Source: Hermatobates lingyangjiaoensis
Taxonomy: Eukaryota; Arthropoda; Insecta; Hemiptera; Hermatobatidae
Assembly (NCBI GenBank): GCA_026182355.1
Contig: JAPFBL010000118.1
Coordinates: forward strand, 931,001-995,000
Length of the DNA stretch: 64,000 bases
Direction of reading: 5' to 3'
The translations under genes were made by a program, and so were the position numbers. Of the stretch, positions 33,110 through 45,194 are shown one piece after another. Each line of letters opens with the position of its first letter. Positions within the stretch are counted from its first letter, which is position 1. Under the pieces are notes generated by a model. It was given only the letters and a program-made list of their open reading frames with translations, was not told the DNA's origin and ran no database searches.

Positions 33110-34567
33110 ATATATATAATGTATATAATACCGTGCTTAGTGGAGATTATACTGTGCCATCCAGGAACCAGTAGTGAGTTGTCTCGGTTGAGGATTTATT
33201 TCACTTAAGACTGCGACAGGATTTGGTCTCAGTCTTAAGTGAAGATGAGGTGCTGAGGCCATGAAGCACTTGGTGGGTCATCTAGCCTGAAGGTTAGTAG
33301 ACGCGAAGTCTAGAAGTTGTCACTCAATGGTGTGAGGGCCTCCAGCAGCGTCAAGATATATGGCCCCTACCTCCTGTCATTCCCAACAAGCAAACGCCGC
33401 AAAAACTACTCCCACCCATGCACCATCTGCCTTTTATTTATTGTCATCCTCATTCGGATTCGTCATTTTGACAAATTATTTTTTCTTGTCAAATTACCAT
33501 AATTGCTCAAATTATCAATCAACCTGAAAAAAATCACTAATCACACATCGCTAAAGTCATACTAAAAAATACTCTAATTGCTGTAATTATAACTTATATA
33601 ACATCGTCTTCAAAAATACTAAAAACATATCTCTAATTTCACCTAATTATCCCCCTCTAAAGTCTACATTAAACAGCAATCAAATTAAAAACAATATCAC
33701 TAAGTACACATGATTATTTCAAATATTGTAGGATTGGGTAGTCATGCTCTTAAATTACTAATTGAGTAATTATAAATTATTAAATCTCTATCTTCAACCG
33801 CACAGCAAATTGTTCACTAATTACTGAATATTAATTCTGTTAATTATTTCTGTTTATAGTTTACACTCTACATAATTAATTTACTTTCAATTATCCATTC
33901 AAAAAACAACTTAATTTCATATTATTAAATCATCTAATTGTAGCTAAACTATTAAATTACTTATATTTTAATTGAAGTAATTATGTGTTACTGGATCATT
34001 TATTATTTTTTGAACCTAGTTCAAAAAATAATATCATTAATAAGTGAAAATCATTATTATTAATTGTAGAAAATTATTAGACACCTCCAGATTTTTACTT
34101 GGCGAGTATTATTGTTGTTTTTATAAGAATCGTTAGATTTGAATGGTGTATTGGTAAGGGGATTGGTTTGGACCGGTGGTTTGTTGTTTTTGTGTTTAGC
34201 TAGCTTGCGAGTGTGTTATGTATACTGTTTCCTATTTAGTGTAATAGGAAGGAGCCTTTGGAAAGTCAGCATGCCTACTAGAGGAGTAGAATTTATTTGA
34301 CGCTTTATGAGAAGGGAGGGCTGGGTGGGGACTAAGTTCTGGCTTCTGTTAGGCAGAGCGAAAGGCGGCTACAGTCAGCCTCCGTGTATTGCCTGCTTCC
34401 ACTTCTCTTTGAATAATCACCCGTGAAAGCGATTCCAAAAGCAATAAACGGCCTTCACTTACCAGCTTCAAGCATTAGTCAAATCAACTTCAAACGTCAA
34501 CGCATATAGAATGTCTATTAACCGGGTCATCATGCTTTGTCCGATTGTCTTTTAGTGTGTATGTGTG

Positions 34568-34598
<31 letters not shown>

Positions 34599-34835
34599 TC
34601 TTTAAGCCAAGTCATGACTGCTGTATAGTGCAAAACAGTTTTTTTTATGGCAACACGCTTGTTACAAGTCATTGTCAGCCCATTGTACTTTCTGAAATAA
34701 TCGCCTGAATCATTTCACTGTGCCACCAAAAACTTTTATTTCCAGGCAACTAAAGCTTTAAACATAGCAGCACACCGGCACACGAGTTAGCCCATTTATA
34801 ACTGAAACACTGTAAACAAATAAGTTTTATTTATT
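33110..34835. other. Intergenic with a short GC-richer segment
   Basis: 33120-33450 and 34090-34480 have more balanced composition but no recognisable coding frame. A perfect 14-bp hairpin is at 33200-33243. A (GT)n tract is at 34556-34600. Confidence 0.3.
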
Positions 34836-34837
34836 CC

Positions 34838-36100
34838 AGGGTAAAAAGCTAATGAAATGGTCTCCACATATAGAAATTAGTTCTAAGGTAGTGCAATCAG
34901 TTATTATGTGCTATTTACTCATTGTAGGGTAAAAAGCTAATGAAATGGTCCCCACATGTAAAAATTCAATGGTATTAATTCAACGCGTTTCAAACTCGCA
35001 GTGTTCTTCCTCAGGCATTAACTAAAAAATACAAGGTCAAAATATAAAAATATAAACAAAGTATACATTTTTATATGTGGCGACCATTTCATTAGCTTTT
35101 TACCCTACAATGAGTAAATACCACATAATAACTGATTGCACTACCTTAGAACTAATTTTTATATGTGGAGACCATTTCATTAGAATTTTACCCTACAATG
35201 AGTAAATACCACATAATAACTGATTGCACTACCTTAGAACTAATTTTTATATGTGGAGACCATTTCATTAGAATTTTACCCTACAATGAGTAAATACCAC
35301 ATAATAACTGATTGCACTACCTTAGAACTAATTTTTATATGTGGAGACCATTTCATTAGAATTTTACCCTACAATGAGTAAATACCACATAATAACTGAT
35401 TGCACTACCTTAGAACTAATTTTTATATGTGGAGACCATTTCATTAGCTTTTTGCCTGCAATGAATAAATACCACATAATAGCTGATTGCACTACCTTAG
35501 AACTAATTTCTATATGTGGAGACCATTTCATTAGCATTTTACCCTGCAATGAGTAAATACCACATAATAACTGATTGCACTGCCTTAGAACTAATTTTTA
35601 TATGTGGAGACCATTTCATTAGCTTTTTGCCCTGCAATGAATAAATACCACATAATAGCTGATTGCACTACCTTAGAACTAATTTTTATATGTGGAGACC
35701 ATTTCATTAGCTTTTTACCCTGCAATGAGTAAATACCACATAATAACTGATTGCACTGCCTTAGAACTAATTTTTATATGTGGAGACTATTTCATTAGCT
35801 TTTTACCCTACAATGAGTCAATACCACATAACAACTGATTGTTTCTACCTTAGAATTATTATTATTATTATTATTACTCTACCTTAGAATAATTATTTCT
35901 ACTTAGAAATAATTTTTATATGTGGAGACCATTTCATTAGCTTTTTACCCTACAATGAGTAAATACCACATAATAACTGATTGCACTATCTTAGAACTAA
36001 TTTCTATATATGGGGACCATTTCATTAGCTTTTTACCCTACAATGAGTAAATACCACATAATAACTGATTGCACTTCCTTAGAAGTTTTTTGTATCTTCA
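34838..36100. repeat. 88-bp tandem array with inverted partner and ribozyme-like motif
   Basis: From 35071 to 36100 about 11-12 copies of an 88-bp unit (landmark gtggagaccatttcattag; spacing 88, with one 87 and one 142 caused by an expanded TTA tract) lie head to tail. Two units of the same sequence in inverse orientation precede them (34838-34975), and a family C hammerhead-like core on the minus strand (34982-35014) lies between. The unit tail (gagtaaataccacataata) equals the family C tail at 13694. Overlapping 60-70 codon ORFs are repeat artefacts. Confidence 0.9.
34982..35014 (-). ncRNA. Hammerhead-like motif, family C
   Basis: CTGAGGA, an unpaired A, GAACACTGCGAGTTT as diverged stem II, GAAACGCGTT. 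The stem III palindrome ACGCGT is intact. Confidence 0.35.
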
Positions 36101-36547
36101 TTTCTTTGTCATGTGTCTTTTTCTTTGTTTTTTCTTTTACTGTTTTCCCTATTGACTTTCTCAACAATAATAATAAAGTCATATACAACAGTTGATCATG
36201 CGCATATACTATTTAACATAATTCTTAATGATCTATATAATAAACTTATTATTAAAATTAGAATATTGTGCATATCACACCAGATTTTTATTTAGCGAGA
36301 AATATTTTATTTTTCACTAAATGGAGAAAAAAAACTTAAGAATGATCTTGGCATAATGTGGCGAGCCTTTAAAAAAAACAGATGCCCAAAAACAACTGAA
36401 CACACTTTTAGCTCTAAACTGAATGCGTGGTTGGCGAAAACAACCAAATAAGTATTGGAAAGTCACAATTTAAATTTCGTTTTTAGCTAACTGACCCAGA
36501 CATTATAATGTTTGAATTGATAGTGAATTAATACATAATATAGTATA

Positions 36548-36700
36548 AAAAGATTTCACGTAAACACGTAAAATAACAATCAATGATCAAACCACAATAC
36601 GAAATGGGAAAACAAGACTAAGATCTTTCAACCGCTTGTTGCGGTTGAAAGATCTTAGTCTTGTTTTCCCATTTCTTATTGTAGTTCGATCATTGATATA
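36548..36700. mobile_element. Collapsed family A pair: a perfect hairpin
   Basis: The left arm runs from agatttcacgtaaacacgta to the middle of the ribozyme-like core and turns back at once: 36616-36660 reads as gactaagatctttcaaccg, cttgttg, and the complement. Almost no loop is left, so the deletion removed both CTGACGA boxes. Confidence 0.8.
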
Positions 36701-37451
36701 ATATAGTATATATTATACGAAGTATGACCGATAGTCTTACTACTACAGTATAACCTTTTTATAAGCAACTATAATGTTTCTTATAAAAAAGTTGTCTCTC
36801 TTATGGTATAAGAAGCGTAAAATTCCAGATAAAAAATTCTAGAAATACGAATGTTTCCCAGCAAAAGTTTCTTTTATATAGGTAAATAAAAAACTTTTCT
36901 ATTTAGCAGTAACTGTAATAGAAATAAACATGTTCTTGTATGTGGGAATAGAGAAGCTCTCTTGTCTTTTGCATTCGTAGTCATTTTGGGGTTGCAATGT
37001 AAGAATATAAAAAAAATGCTGTTTTTATAAAGGTTTGTTATAGAAATTTATAAAAATAATATTTCGAGCAAACTTCTTCTTCCATATAACTGTTTTATGT
37101 CACCAGAAAAAACGCTGTTCTGCACAGTATACGAAGCTGTAGATAAAGGCATGAACACAGTAGAAAATCTATTGCGTGAATGATGTTCAACTCGGACAGA
37201 TCATTAAAGCAGGTCTTTTATAGGAATTATTTGGAACGTTCTAGATAGCTGACATAATAAAATCAGATAAAAACACCACGTGTTATTATTTGTGATAGCT
37301 AAGACATTATGGTTGTATGTTAAAGTTTTATAACAATGTTCTTTTTACAAAGAAAGGAATTTTCTATTGATCCAGTACATCAAAAGAGTTTACTTTCTTT
37401 TTTTTAATTTCAAAGTTCTAGAAACTTCGTGATTATACTGAAGTCGTGATT

Positions 37452-37672
37452 ATATATAAATCAAACCACAATACGAAATGGGAAAACAAGACTAAGATCT
37501 TTCAACCATAACAAGCGGTCTTTGTCAGAGTCAAAAACCCAACTGATTAACGGTTTTTGACTCTGACGAAGACCGCTTGTTACGGTTGAAAGATCTTAGT
37601 CTTATTTTCCCCTTTCATATTTTGGTTTGATCAATGATTGTTATTTCACGTGTTTATGTGAAATCTTTTTAT
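37452..37672. mobile_element. Family A head-to-head pair
   Basis: Cores at 37490-37532 (minus) and 37559-37601 (plus) with a loop of about 25 bases; right tail ends ttatgtgaaatctttttata, followed by (TA)n. Confidence 0.8.
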
Positions 37673-37934
37673 ATATATAAACAAGTTTTACGATATGTCG
37701 GTTATCAACACCTCCTTTCATATTACTGGTGGTTGTGACGCGAGTGGTTTATGGACAGTGGCATTAAAGCCAGGAATCATAACGGCCTGTCTTCGCCTGA
37801 ACGCCGGCTTTCACAGGTACTGAAGGACTGACAGTCTGATAGATAAACTCTCAGGTCGTCAACCTTTCAAGTACACTTCATTTCATTGCTTATGTTTACT
37901 TCTTCATTCAACTATTATATAGTCTAGTTATAAT

Positions 37935-38090
37935 ATTACTATTTTACTTTATCGTAAGTAAAATATAGGGATAATAAAAAAAAAACCGATTCTGAAATTC
38001 ATTTTGATTTATTTACACGTTTTGCAGTCCCTGATAATTTCCAAATATCTCAGAAACACGAGGTATTTCATCACTTTTCAAGTTTCACTG
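37935..38090 (+). repeat. Family T repeat, left end fragment
   Basis: actttatcgtaagtaaaata and the following ~100 bases match 53690-53790 with changes. Confidence 0.4.
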
Positions 38091-38224
38091 TTTGAGAAAT
38101 CTTGGTGAAATTCTTCTCCTGTAAAGTCCTTTATGTGAAAATACGTTCTATTGTTCTTTTTAGGGTAATATTTCATAATAAAAAGCTATTTTATGGTATT
38201 TTATATCTTTATAAAAGTTATAAA

Positions 38225-38405
38225 AGAGATGGTTCTCCAACCGTCTCTGAACCAGTGTGCTTGGTTTCCCTCTCTTATCTCTCCTGAAGACGGTTCAAAC
38301 CAAAAATTAGTGACTGTAAGTGTGTTCTTTTGATTTCTCTATGTTTTGTTTTCTATATTGAACTATATTTGTCCGTTTTGGATCGTATTTCCATCGAAAA
38401 AGTGT
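38225..38405 (+). mobile_element. Single-arm family B element
   Basis: Contains ccagtgtgcttggtttccct, then the core (ctcCTGAAGACGGTTC...), then gtaagtgtg and tccgttttggatcgtattt, as in the right arm at 53200-53340. No inverted partner. Confidence 0.65.
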
Positions 38406-38670
38406 ATATATATATGTGAGTTAAAGCGATGGTAACACAAAGATGGAAACAGGCATAATTGAATTTTATGTTTTGACGATCTACGAAATATAGAAGGGAG
38501 TTATACTCGTTTTTTTATTTGTGTTATTTTCTTTTTAATTCTTTTTGATTTAAACGGAATTTTATATTTAAGAATTATATTATATGATCGTATATTTATT
38601 ATTAAGAGTTTTATAATTTTTTATATATCATCGTGTTTAGGGCGTGTGAGTGTATATATATATACGAGTA

Positions 38671-38718
<48 letters not shown>

Positions 38719-39594
38719 TAGTCGCTAACAAACAATACCAACTTGATAAAAAATAGAAGCAAGGAAGCGGAAGACTCAATTAAAACTTTAAAATTTTTGA
38801 AGTAAAAAAAAAGTTTAAACTTGAAAAAAACTTGAAGTCATTAGAAGGGCATTAACTAGTTTTCTAATCAAGACTCATTCCCTGCACCCACGACCAGCCA
38901 AAAGCTATAAACAATGTTCAAAAAGTTTTTAAGTTGATTAAAACAAGGAGGGTTTTTAAAAGCTGGGCCGTAAACTTTCTAGGACACTAATGCAAAAAGG
39001 GGCTCCTAAACAGTATTCTAATACTACTTACAAAGAGTAACACGTATCAGTCTAGGATATGTTAATTAACAACAAAGGGAGAAAAATCTATAATTAGTGA
39101 AAGTAAGTAATTCATTATTGTCAAACAGATAGAATATTTAAGAATCTGATCGTATATTTATTACATTATAAAGAGTTTTATAATTATTTTATAGACAATT
39201 CTGGACATACGTTTTAGTTATGTTCCGAACTGCGGAACGTAAGTTAGAAATGAACGTAAGTTGTTAATGTACGTTCTAGTAATGTATACCGTTCTTAATA
39301 TACTATAAATTCATTAATTCAATTACCGTATCTTATAAAACACTCCTAAATCATATATTATGAATAATAACATACGTGTAATTTCAAATACGTAAATTAA
39401 ATTCAAGCCAAAATACCTGTATTTGTTATTTCAATTAAACGAGTTTTATTCAAATTTAGTTACGTTTGGCAGTGGTACTCCAAGTAATTTCAAATTCACG
39501 CACACAAACTCTTTCTTTTATAATTTTCAAATTTTAATATGTTTTGTTTTTTTTTATATTCAAATTTTCAAACGTAAAATCGAAGAAACGTAAT

Positions 39595-39865
39595 TTTTCT
39601 TGAAATTGAATAAAGGGAAAAGAAACCAAAATGAAAACTAAAATATGAACTAGTTCTATTTAACTTAAATTTGATTGTTGTTTACAGTATTCAATTTTAA
39701 AATGTTCATACATATTTGTGTTTGTATTGTAGATGTAACCTGAGTATTCACGTTGTGTGAATAAATTATTTTTGCGTGTGGAGGTCTTAGTGTTTGTTTT
39801 TCTCTCTAGTCATGGGTAAATACCACATACTAACTGCTTGCATTGCTCCTAAATTTCATACTGGA
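39595..39865 (+). mobile_element. Family C-like element with (TG)-type border
   Basis: Shares ttgtattgtagatgtaacct, the gtgtggaggtcttag border and gtaaataccacatactaact tail with the other family C copies; the ribozyme-like core has decayed. Confidence 0.45.
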
Positions 39866-40254
39866 TCATAAAAAAACTTTTATTTCTAAAAAAAATTACG
39901 AACTTATTTGTAAATTTGTTAATTATTATTATTATTAAGTTATTTAATTTAGATATTCTGATTATATGTACGCCTTACCATATTTTTTACCTTACTGTCT
40001 ATTGGCAGTATTCTGCAGCTGATTTGCATAATACCTTATATATTAACTTTATTGATTTCACGTAGATAGTGTACCTAATGTATTTTAAAATGTTTAAAGT
40101 ATTACTGTAAACCATCATTATTTTGTTTATTATTTGTAACTCGTAAAATTTTTATGATATTCTATAGATGGCATCAGAAAAATCATTTATTTGATGAGGA
40201 ATTTCAAAAATAAGTCTCCACAGAAAATAGCTTTCTGTTAAAAACTTGTAAGTG

Positions 40255-40420
40255 TTCTTCTAACATAGTGTATTTGTAATACTAAGTGTTCGAAACGCGT
40301 TGTTCGTTTTTTTATATAAAACACTTTTTTGTGGAGAGTGTTTTCGTGACTAATTGTTCCTCTATCATCAGTAAATACCACTCTATAACTGAGTGCGCAA
40401 GTAATGAAACAATTTATTTG
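40255..40420 (+). mobile_element. Family C fragment
   Basis: aatactaagtgttcgaaacg then cgttgttc, followed by tttgtggagagtgttttcg and cagtaaataccactctataa: the second half of the core plus tail. Confidence 0.5.
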
Positions 40421-40723
40421 ATTAATTAGTAATTTTGTTAGTAATTGTTTACAAATCTTTTAATTTAACCATTCTTATTATATTGATACAGCTTATCGAC
40501 CACTCATTATTCAAATACAAAATAAGTTTTTAACGAGTATATCCAAAAATAAATTGCTCCATATTACAAGCCAATGTTCCGCCAAAAATTGTTTGGCATT
40601 CTCAAGGCTTCTTGAAGGAAACTATTTCACGCATTTAGCACTTCCATTTGTTTTCTAATATATTGTCAAAAATAAATTTAATTTGCATTTAACTTCTCAT
40701 TAGTAGTAGGCAACCCTTTAGGT

Positions 40724-41128
40724 CAATGGTTTCCAAACTTCATGTTACTACGCCTCCCTTAAAAATATTTAATCATTTGGCGCCCTCCCCCCTGAAGATT
40801 ATATAAAAACAGAAACCTTTTTACTCTTATGAAATTTATTCATAAAAACTAATGGAAAATGATATTTTATTATTGTTTTTAATGAGATGGGGATGTGCTT
40901 GTCCATTAGCACAAAGTTTATCAAATCTTGGTGTTTGTGACGATATAGCTACTCTTAGCTCTTTTTCTTCAAATAAACGAGCTCGATATTTGAATTTCAT
41001 TGCATCCAAGGCAGAAAATAATTTTTTGCATAGAAAACTTTAGCAGTAATTTTGGAAAATTGTTGACTGTGACTAATTTTCACGGCTCCCTTTAGACTAG
41101 TCCGCGCCTCCCAGTTTGGAAAACGCTG
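40724..41128. mobile_element. hAT-like element with perfect 8-bp duplication
   Basis: Ends caatggtttccaaactt and agtttggaaaacgctg are terminal inverted repeats of the Charlie type. CTTTAGGT stands on both sides (40716-40723 and 41129-41136) without a mismatch. A 63-codon ORF (40852-41043) runs inside but resembles nothing known to me; a related copy is at 29802-30115. Confidence 0.8.
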
Positions 41129-41270
41129 CTTTAGGTTGCAGTGGAAGTCCTACAAAGGAACACACATAGGCCGTACATTGAGCCCTTTGTCATAACACAT
41201 AATAAGTATTGATTCTACAGTGGGAGTCCTAAATTATGCTTAACTCAAGTGTATTTAGAGATACTAAATA
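41129..41270 (-). mobile_element. SINE 3' part
   Basis: Minus-strand 3' part of the tRNA-derived SINE (taggttgcagtggaagtcct, gggagtcctaaattatgctt). The head is missing. Confidence 0.65.
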
Positions 41271-41432
41271 ACTATTTATTGTACTTATATCCATGTTAAT
41301 TTTTCAATTAGCATCAGTTTATATTTTTATTAAACATTTTATTTCTTCATTATTTTTTAATTTTGAGCTTAAAAATAACTACATTATATATACAAATATA
41401 TATGTAGTTGTATTAAGGCCTTTACCCAATTT

Positions 41433-41607
41433 GTTCTGATTAATTTAAAATAATCCAAGTTTATTTTTAACATAAGTGTATTATATATGTATTTTCAAGT
41501 TTACGAACTGTTTGAAATATAAATTTCAACAATATTAAATTAAACTTGAAAAATTTTAATTTAAGCTCGGATTATTATAAATTACATTTGGATTATTTTA
41601 AATTAAA
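41433..41607. mobile_element. Short MITE, second copy
   Basis: ctgattaatttaaaataatc at the left and the inverse at the right, as in 15975-16140. Confidence 0.45.
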
Positions 41608-41639
41608 GTTCCCTTATGCGGGTTCCCTTATGCCCTCGC

Positions 41640-42800
41640 CGTTGGTATTAGACTCGTAGAGTCTATTGTTCCTCACCTAGAAAAAGTAAACTCTCTAGAA
41701 AGTTACTATATTTGAAGCAGTATCTTCTCAGGAGGTTACTTCCAGAGCAACAAGAGAGAGCCTCGACCCTTACCATTTAGTAAGACCCATCAGTTGGTAG
41801 GTGGACTTAAAAATTAGTACTCACTTAAGTGAGGCCTGGTCCTGGGTTAATAATCAGTTTTCTTCGAGAGAACGACGGAATCCTGCTAAAACAATGATAT
41901 CTAATACTGACGACTTAGTGGTAATCGACCTTTGTCTGCATCAGAGAATTACTGCTACATTTCAAACAAATTTACTTCTGACAATCCAACAGCTTTCCTA
42001 CCTTATCCATTTCTATGCCGTCTGCTCCGTCAAATTAATTTCTGTGATACCTTTATTAAACTGTAATCAGATAAGATTAAGCTTTTATAAGATATCCTTT
42101 CTAATGGCTTGCTCTCAATCTTCAATTTCCTGAATTTTCGATAATTTTTTGTAAATTATAAATATACATAAATACACATTTCTTTTCGAAATAATAATAT
42201 TTAAAACTGGCTCAACTGGTTTTTTTTTCTTTTTTACAGGTAATATGAGCAAGAGGAACTATTAGGCTGGAATTGACTGCATAATTATTTCTGATAGCCG
42301 CTAAACTGAGAGAATGGTAAAAACAGATTGATTTTTATAATTCGTATTTTTACAAATTGCTCCATTTTTGATTAACAGTAATTGTACTATTTAGCAACAA
42401 TGAAGGTTTTTTTTTTTGATAAACTGTTTTAATCTTCATTTAAAGAGGAAGAAGAAGTAGAAAGAAGAAGAAGAAAAAAAAAGCCATAAAAACCAGCCGT
42501 GCTTTTAACTGAATGTAGCTGTTTTGATCAAATGAGCCCAATTGAGGATAATGATACATTGGTAATTATATGAAAAATTTAATGTTGGCATTCTTGATAA
42601 ACAAGGTCATTGATTGCCTTGAGCATAGGTAATCTAGATGTAATAGTCGGAAGGAGAGAGTGAAAGAGAAGGAGTGACAGAGATGCTGCAACGTGGATTT
42701 ACTGGGCTGAGGAAAATCCACGTGTTCTGTGTGCATGGTGACAATAATATATTTTACTTATTTTAGTAAAATGGGAAAGTGCATTCTATAGACTGATTCC
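41640..42800. other. Intergenic; 110-codon ORF of unknown meaning
   Basis: The plus strand is open from 41801 to 42133 (MDLKISTHLSEAWSWVNNQF...), with ordinary amino acid composition but no domain I know and no splice or promoter context. 42440-42700 is non-repetitive. I would not call a gene here. Confidence 0.15.
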
Positions 42801-42811
42801 CTTTATAAAAT

Positions 42812-43115
42812 GAAAGGTTTCATTGGCAGTCCCCTACAAGGTACATACATACATAGGACGAGCATTGGCCCCTTGTGATATCACACAAAGAAAACGAGTC
42901 CTAATTTTGCCTAACTCAAGTCTATTTAGAGTAGGGATCTTTAACGAATATCAGACAAGCATGCAGGCTCAGGACCAACGACTTAACGTCAGCTTCGAGG
43001 GACGACATGCTCAGATTTATTCACCTCTCATTGAATAAATCGAGAGGGAGTGTGGGTATTGAACTCCGGACCCATCAGTTCAGAGGCGACTACGTTGCCT
43101 CTAAGCTAACCTGGT
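42812..43115 (-). mobile_element. tRNA-derived SINE, nearly full length
   Basis: Minus strand from aggttagcttagaggcaacg (head) through atacccacactccctctcga to actgccaatgaaacc (3' end). The head is near a tRNA A box and B box. Confidence 0.85.
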
Positions 43116-43494
43116 TGTTCTATTATAGAAAATCTCAGATATTCAACTTCAACGAGATATTAAACATGCTAAATAATTAGTTACGTTAAATTAATTACGT
43201 TAAACACGTAAAATAATGAGCTATTCAAAATGAACTTTACGTTTATAACGGATTATATAAAACGGGAAAAGTAGAAATACTGGATTTTTCTGCTTGTTTG
43301 TTTCTGGTTGTTCTATGGTAGAAAAACTCAGATATAAACTTTCGTTACGATATTTAAAACACGTAATGTGAAGTATCGGAAAACCTACCTAGAATATCGG
43401 TCAGTTTTATACTTTAAAAGGAATATATTTTTATATTAGTTTGTTAATGACAATATTATGAAATCTGTTTTAATGTCAGTCGGTGAACGGCTTT

Positions 43495-43752
43495 TTGTTT
43501 GATCGGTGGTTGTACAGATTCTACATTGAGAGTCCTAAATTTTGCCTACCTCAAGTGCATCTCGAATAGGGATTTTTAACGAGTACCTAACGTAGTACAG
43601 GCTCGGTACCGACAGCTTAACGTCCTCTCCGAGGAACAATGTACTCAGATTTATTCGCCTCCCACGTATATAAATCGAGGTCCAGGTGGGGATTGAACCT
43701 CGGACTACCAACTCAGAGGCGAGTACGTTAACCACTGAGATAACCTGGCCCC
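43495..43752 (-). mobile_element. tRNA-derived SINE
   Basis: Head ggccaggttatctcagtggt on the minus strand, then the usual body to gggactctcaatgtag-like sequence. The 87-codon ORF here is SINE sequence. Confidence 0.85.
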
Positions 43753-43971
43753 CTACATCACGACTAAATAAAAGTTTGATACCAACCTTAAAGACCACTC
43801 ATCTGCAGACTTCATCCATTGGGATGGAGGTTAACCAGGTGTTTCCTATATTTTTCTTATGACGTAAATAAACTCGCTTCTATAATGTGCAATAACATAA
43901 CTATAACTTTTCACCATTTCTATAACTTTTATTCACTAATTGTCTATTGGATATTTTATAACTATGTGGCT

Positions 43972-44142
43972 CTAGCAAATCTGGGACATATCTCAAGTAT
44001 ATGTGCAATGTTTTCCTCTAAAGCCCCAAACATACACGTAGCATCATCTGTCAATTTAAACCTTTCCAGATCCGCCTTGAAATTTCCATCACCTGTCGCT
44101 ATTTGGGTGAACCAATCTTCGATAATTATGAATCCATCGATT
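43972..44142 (-). mobile_element. C-terminal remnant of a LINE ORF2
   Basis: The minus strand reads TGDGNFKADLERFKLTDDAT then CMFGALEENIAHILEICPRF, which follows the C-terminal Cys/His segment of R1/Jockey-type ORF2 proteins (TGHGxFxxYLxRF...C..CG..E...H.L..CPRF). One of the Cys positions (CxxC) is incomplete. No poly(A) is seen. The 110-codon ORF on the opposite strand (43819-44151) is its shadow. Confidence 0.6.
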
Positions 44143-44459
44143 CAGTCGTAATTTTGATATATTCTCTATTTTTTAGCAATAGCAATTAATAACTATTTTT
44201 GATAGTGTACAAACGCTTTTGATACTCCAATTGTCGATTTGATTTTGTTTACTTTTTTTGATCGTTTTTTGGTTTAAATGTATTTTATTCTTCTGAAATT
44301 ATTTAATCCTTATGTTGCCTTCATCTTATGAAATTTATTGGTTTTGTTGAATTCATTTACTGTATTTCAAACGTATAATGAATTTGCTATCCTCTCGCGT
44401 TATACTATTTCTATTATACTATTTACTAGTTTGTCGCGATTGGAATAAGGGGAAGAAAC

Positions 44460-45090
44460 ATTAAATCTTTAACAAAGATTTTTTACAAAGTCGACACGTT
44501 CGAACACTTAATGTTTATTTCAAAGGTAGTACAGTTATTATGTGGTATTTTCTCATTGTAGGGTAAAAAGCTAATGAAACGGTCTGCACATATAAAAATT
44601 TAATCGTATAAACAATACTGTGGGTTGTACCACAGACACTTACCCGTAGTTAATACCCGAAGAAGAACACTACGTGTTCGAAACGCGTTGTTTATACGAT
44701 TAAATTTTTATATATGGAGACCATTTCATTAGCTTTTTACCCTACAATGACTTAAGGTTCATCTTCACGTTGTAAAATGTGAATAGGAAATGTGAAATTA
44801 AATACAGAAAACTCCACCAAAATAAAAATTAAGATATCAACCACAAAATAGTTACATACTTGCCTCAATGAGGCGATGTATTGCTGTATTAGGGGATGTA
44901 TGAGTTTTTCTGTATTAAATTTCAAACTTTCTATTCATACTTTATATTGTAGATGTAACCTGTTGATGAACACTAAGTTTTTAAAGCGCGTCGACGTTGA
45001 ATAACATCTTTTGTATAGAGACTTAGTTTTTCTTCCCAGTATTGTAATCATGAATAAATGCCACACAATAAATGATGGCACAGCTCGTGA
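44460..45090. mobile_element. Nested family C elements
   Basis: The inner palindrome 44523-44750 has a left unit (ttgtagggtaaaaagctaat) and its inverse on the right, both of the 88-bp type, with a core at 44657-44689 (CCGAAGA, GAACAC/GTGTTC stem, GAAACGCGTT). The outer arms (gtcgacacgttcgaacactt at 44490 and tttaaagcgcgtcgacg at 44980) are inverted too. Confidence 0.7.
44657..44689 (+). ncRNA. Hammerhead-like motif, family C
   Basis: Stem II GAACAC/GTGTTC is strong and GAAACGCGTT is intact, but the CTGANGA box starts CCGA, a change expected to abolish cleavage. Confidence 0.35.
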
Positions 45091-45194
45091 GTTTGTGTTT
45101 GAACAGACATCATACGCCTGTAAATATTATTTCAGTTATGGAAAATGTATCCACAAGTAGGTTATTTGTTCAACTGTTTCCCTCTACTCGAACT

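Noticed and set aside
34460..34560. Strong splice donor word (GTAAGTGAAGG) on the minus strand
   Set aside because: All frames upstream are closed and no acceptor pairs with it; at most a 5' UTR exon, not claimed.
35341..35556. Repeat-containing ORFs on both strands
   Set aside because: The internal repetition follows the 88-bp DNA unit; nothing suggests a protein.
34838..36100. Regular repeats resembling a CRISPR array
   Set aside because: Units are contiguous without unique spacers, and the sequence is eukaryotic.
43535..43798. 87-codon ORF on the minus strand
   Set aside because: It lies within a tRNA-derived SINE; similar ORFs at 31718, 42823 and 63628 have the same cause.
43819..44151. 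110-codon plus-strand ORF
   Set aside because: It is the antisense of a LINE C-terminal remnant.
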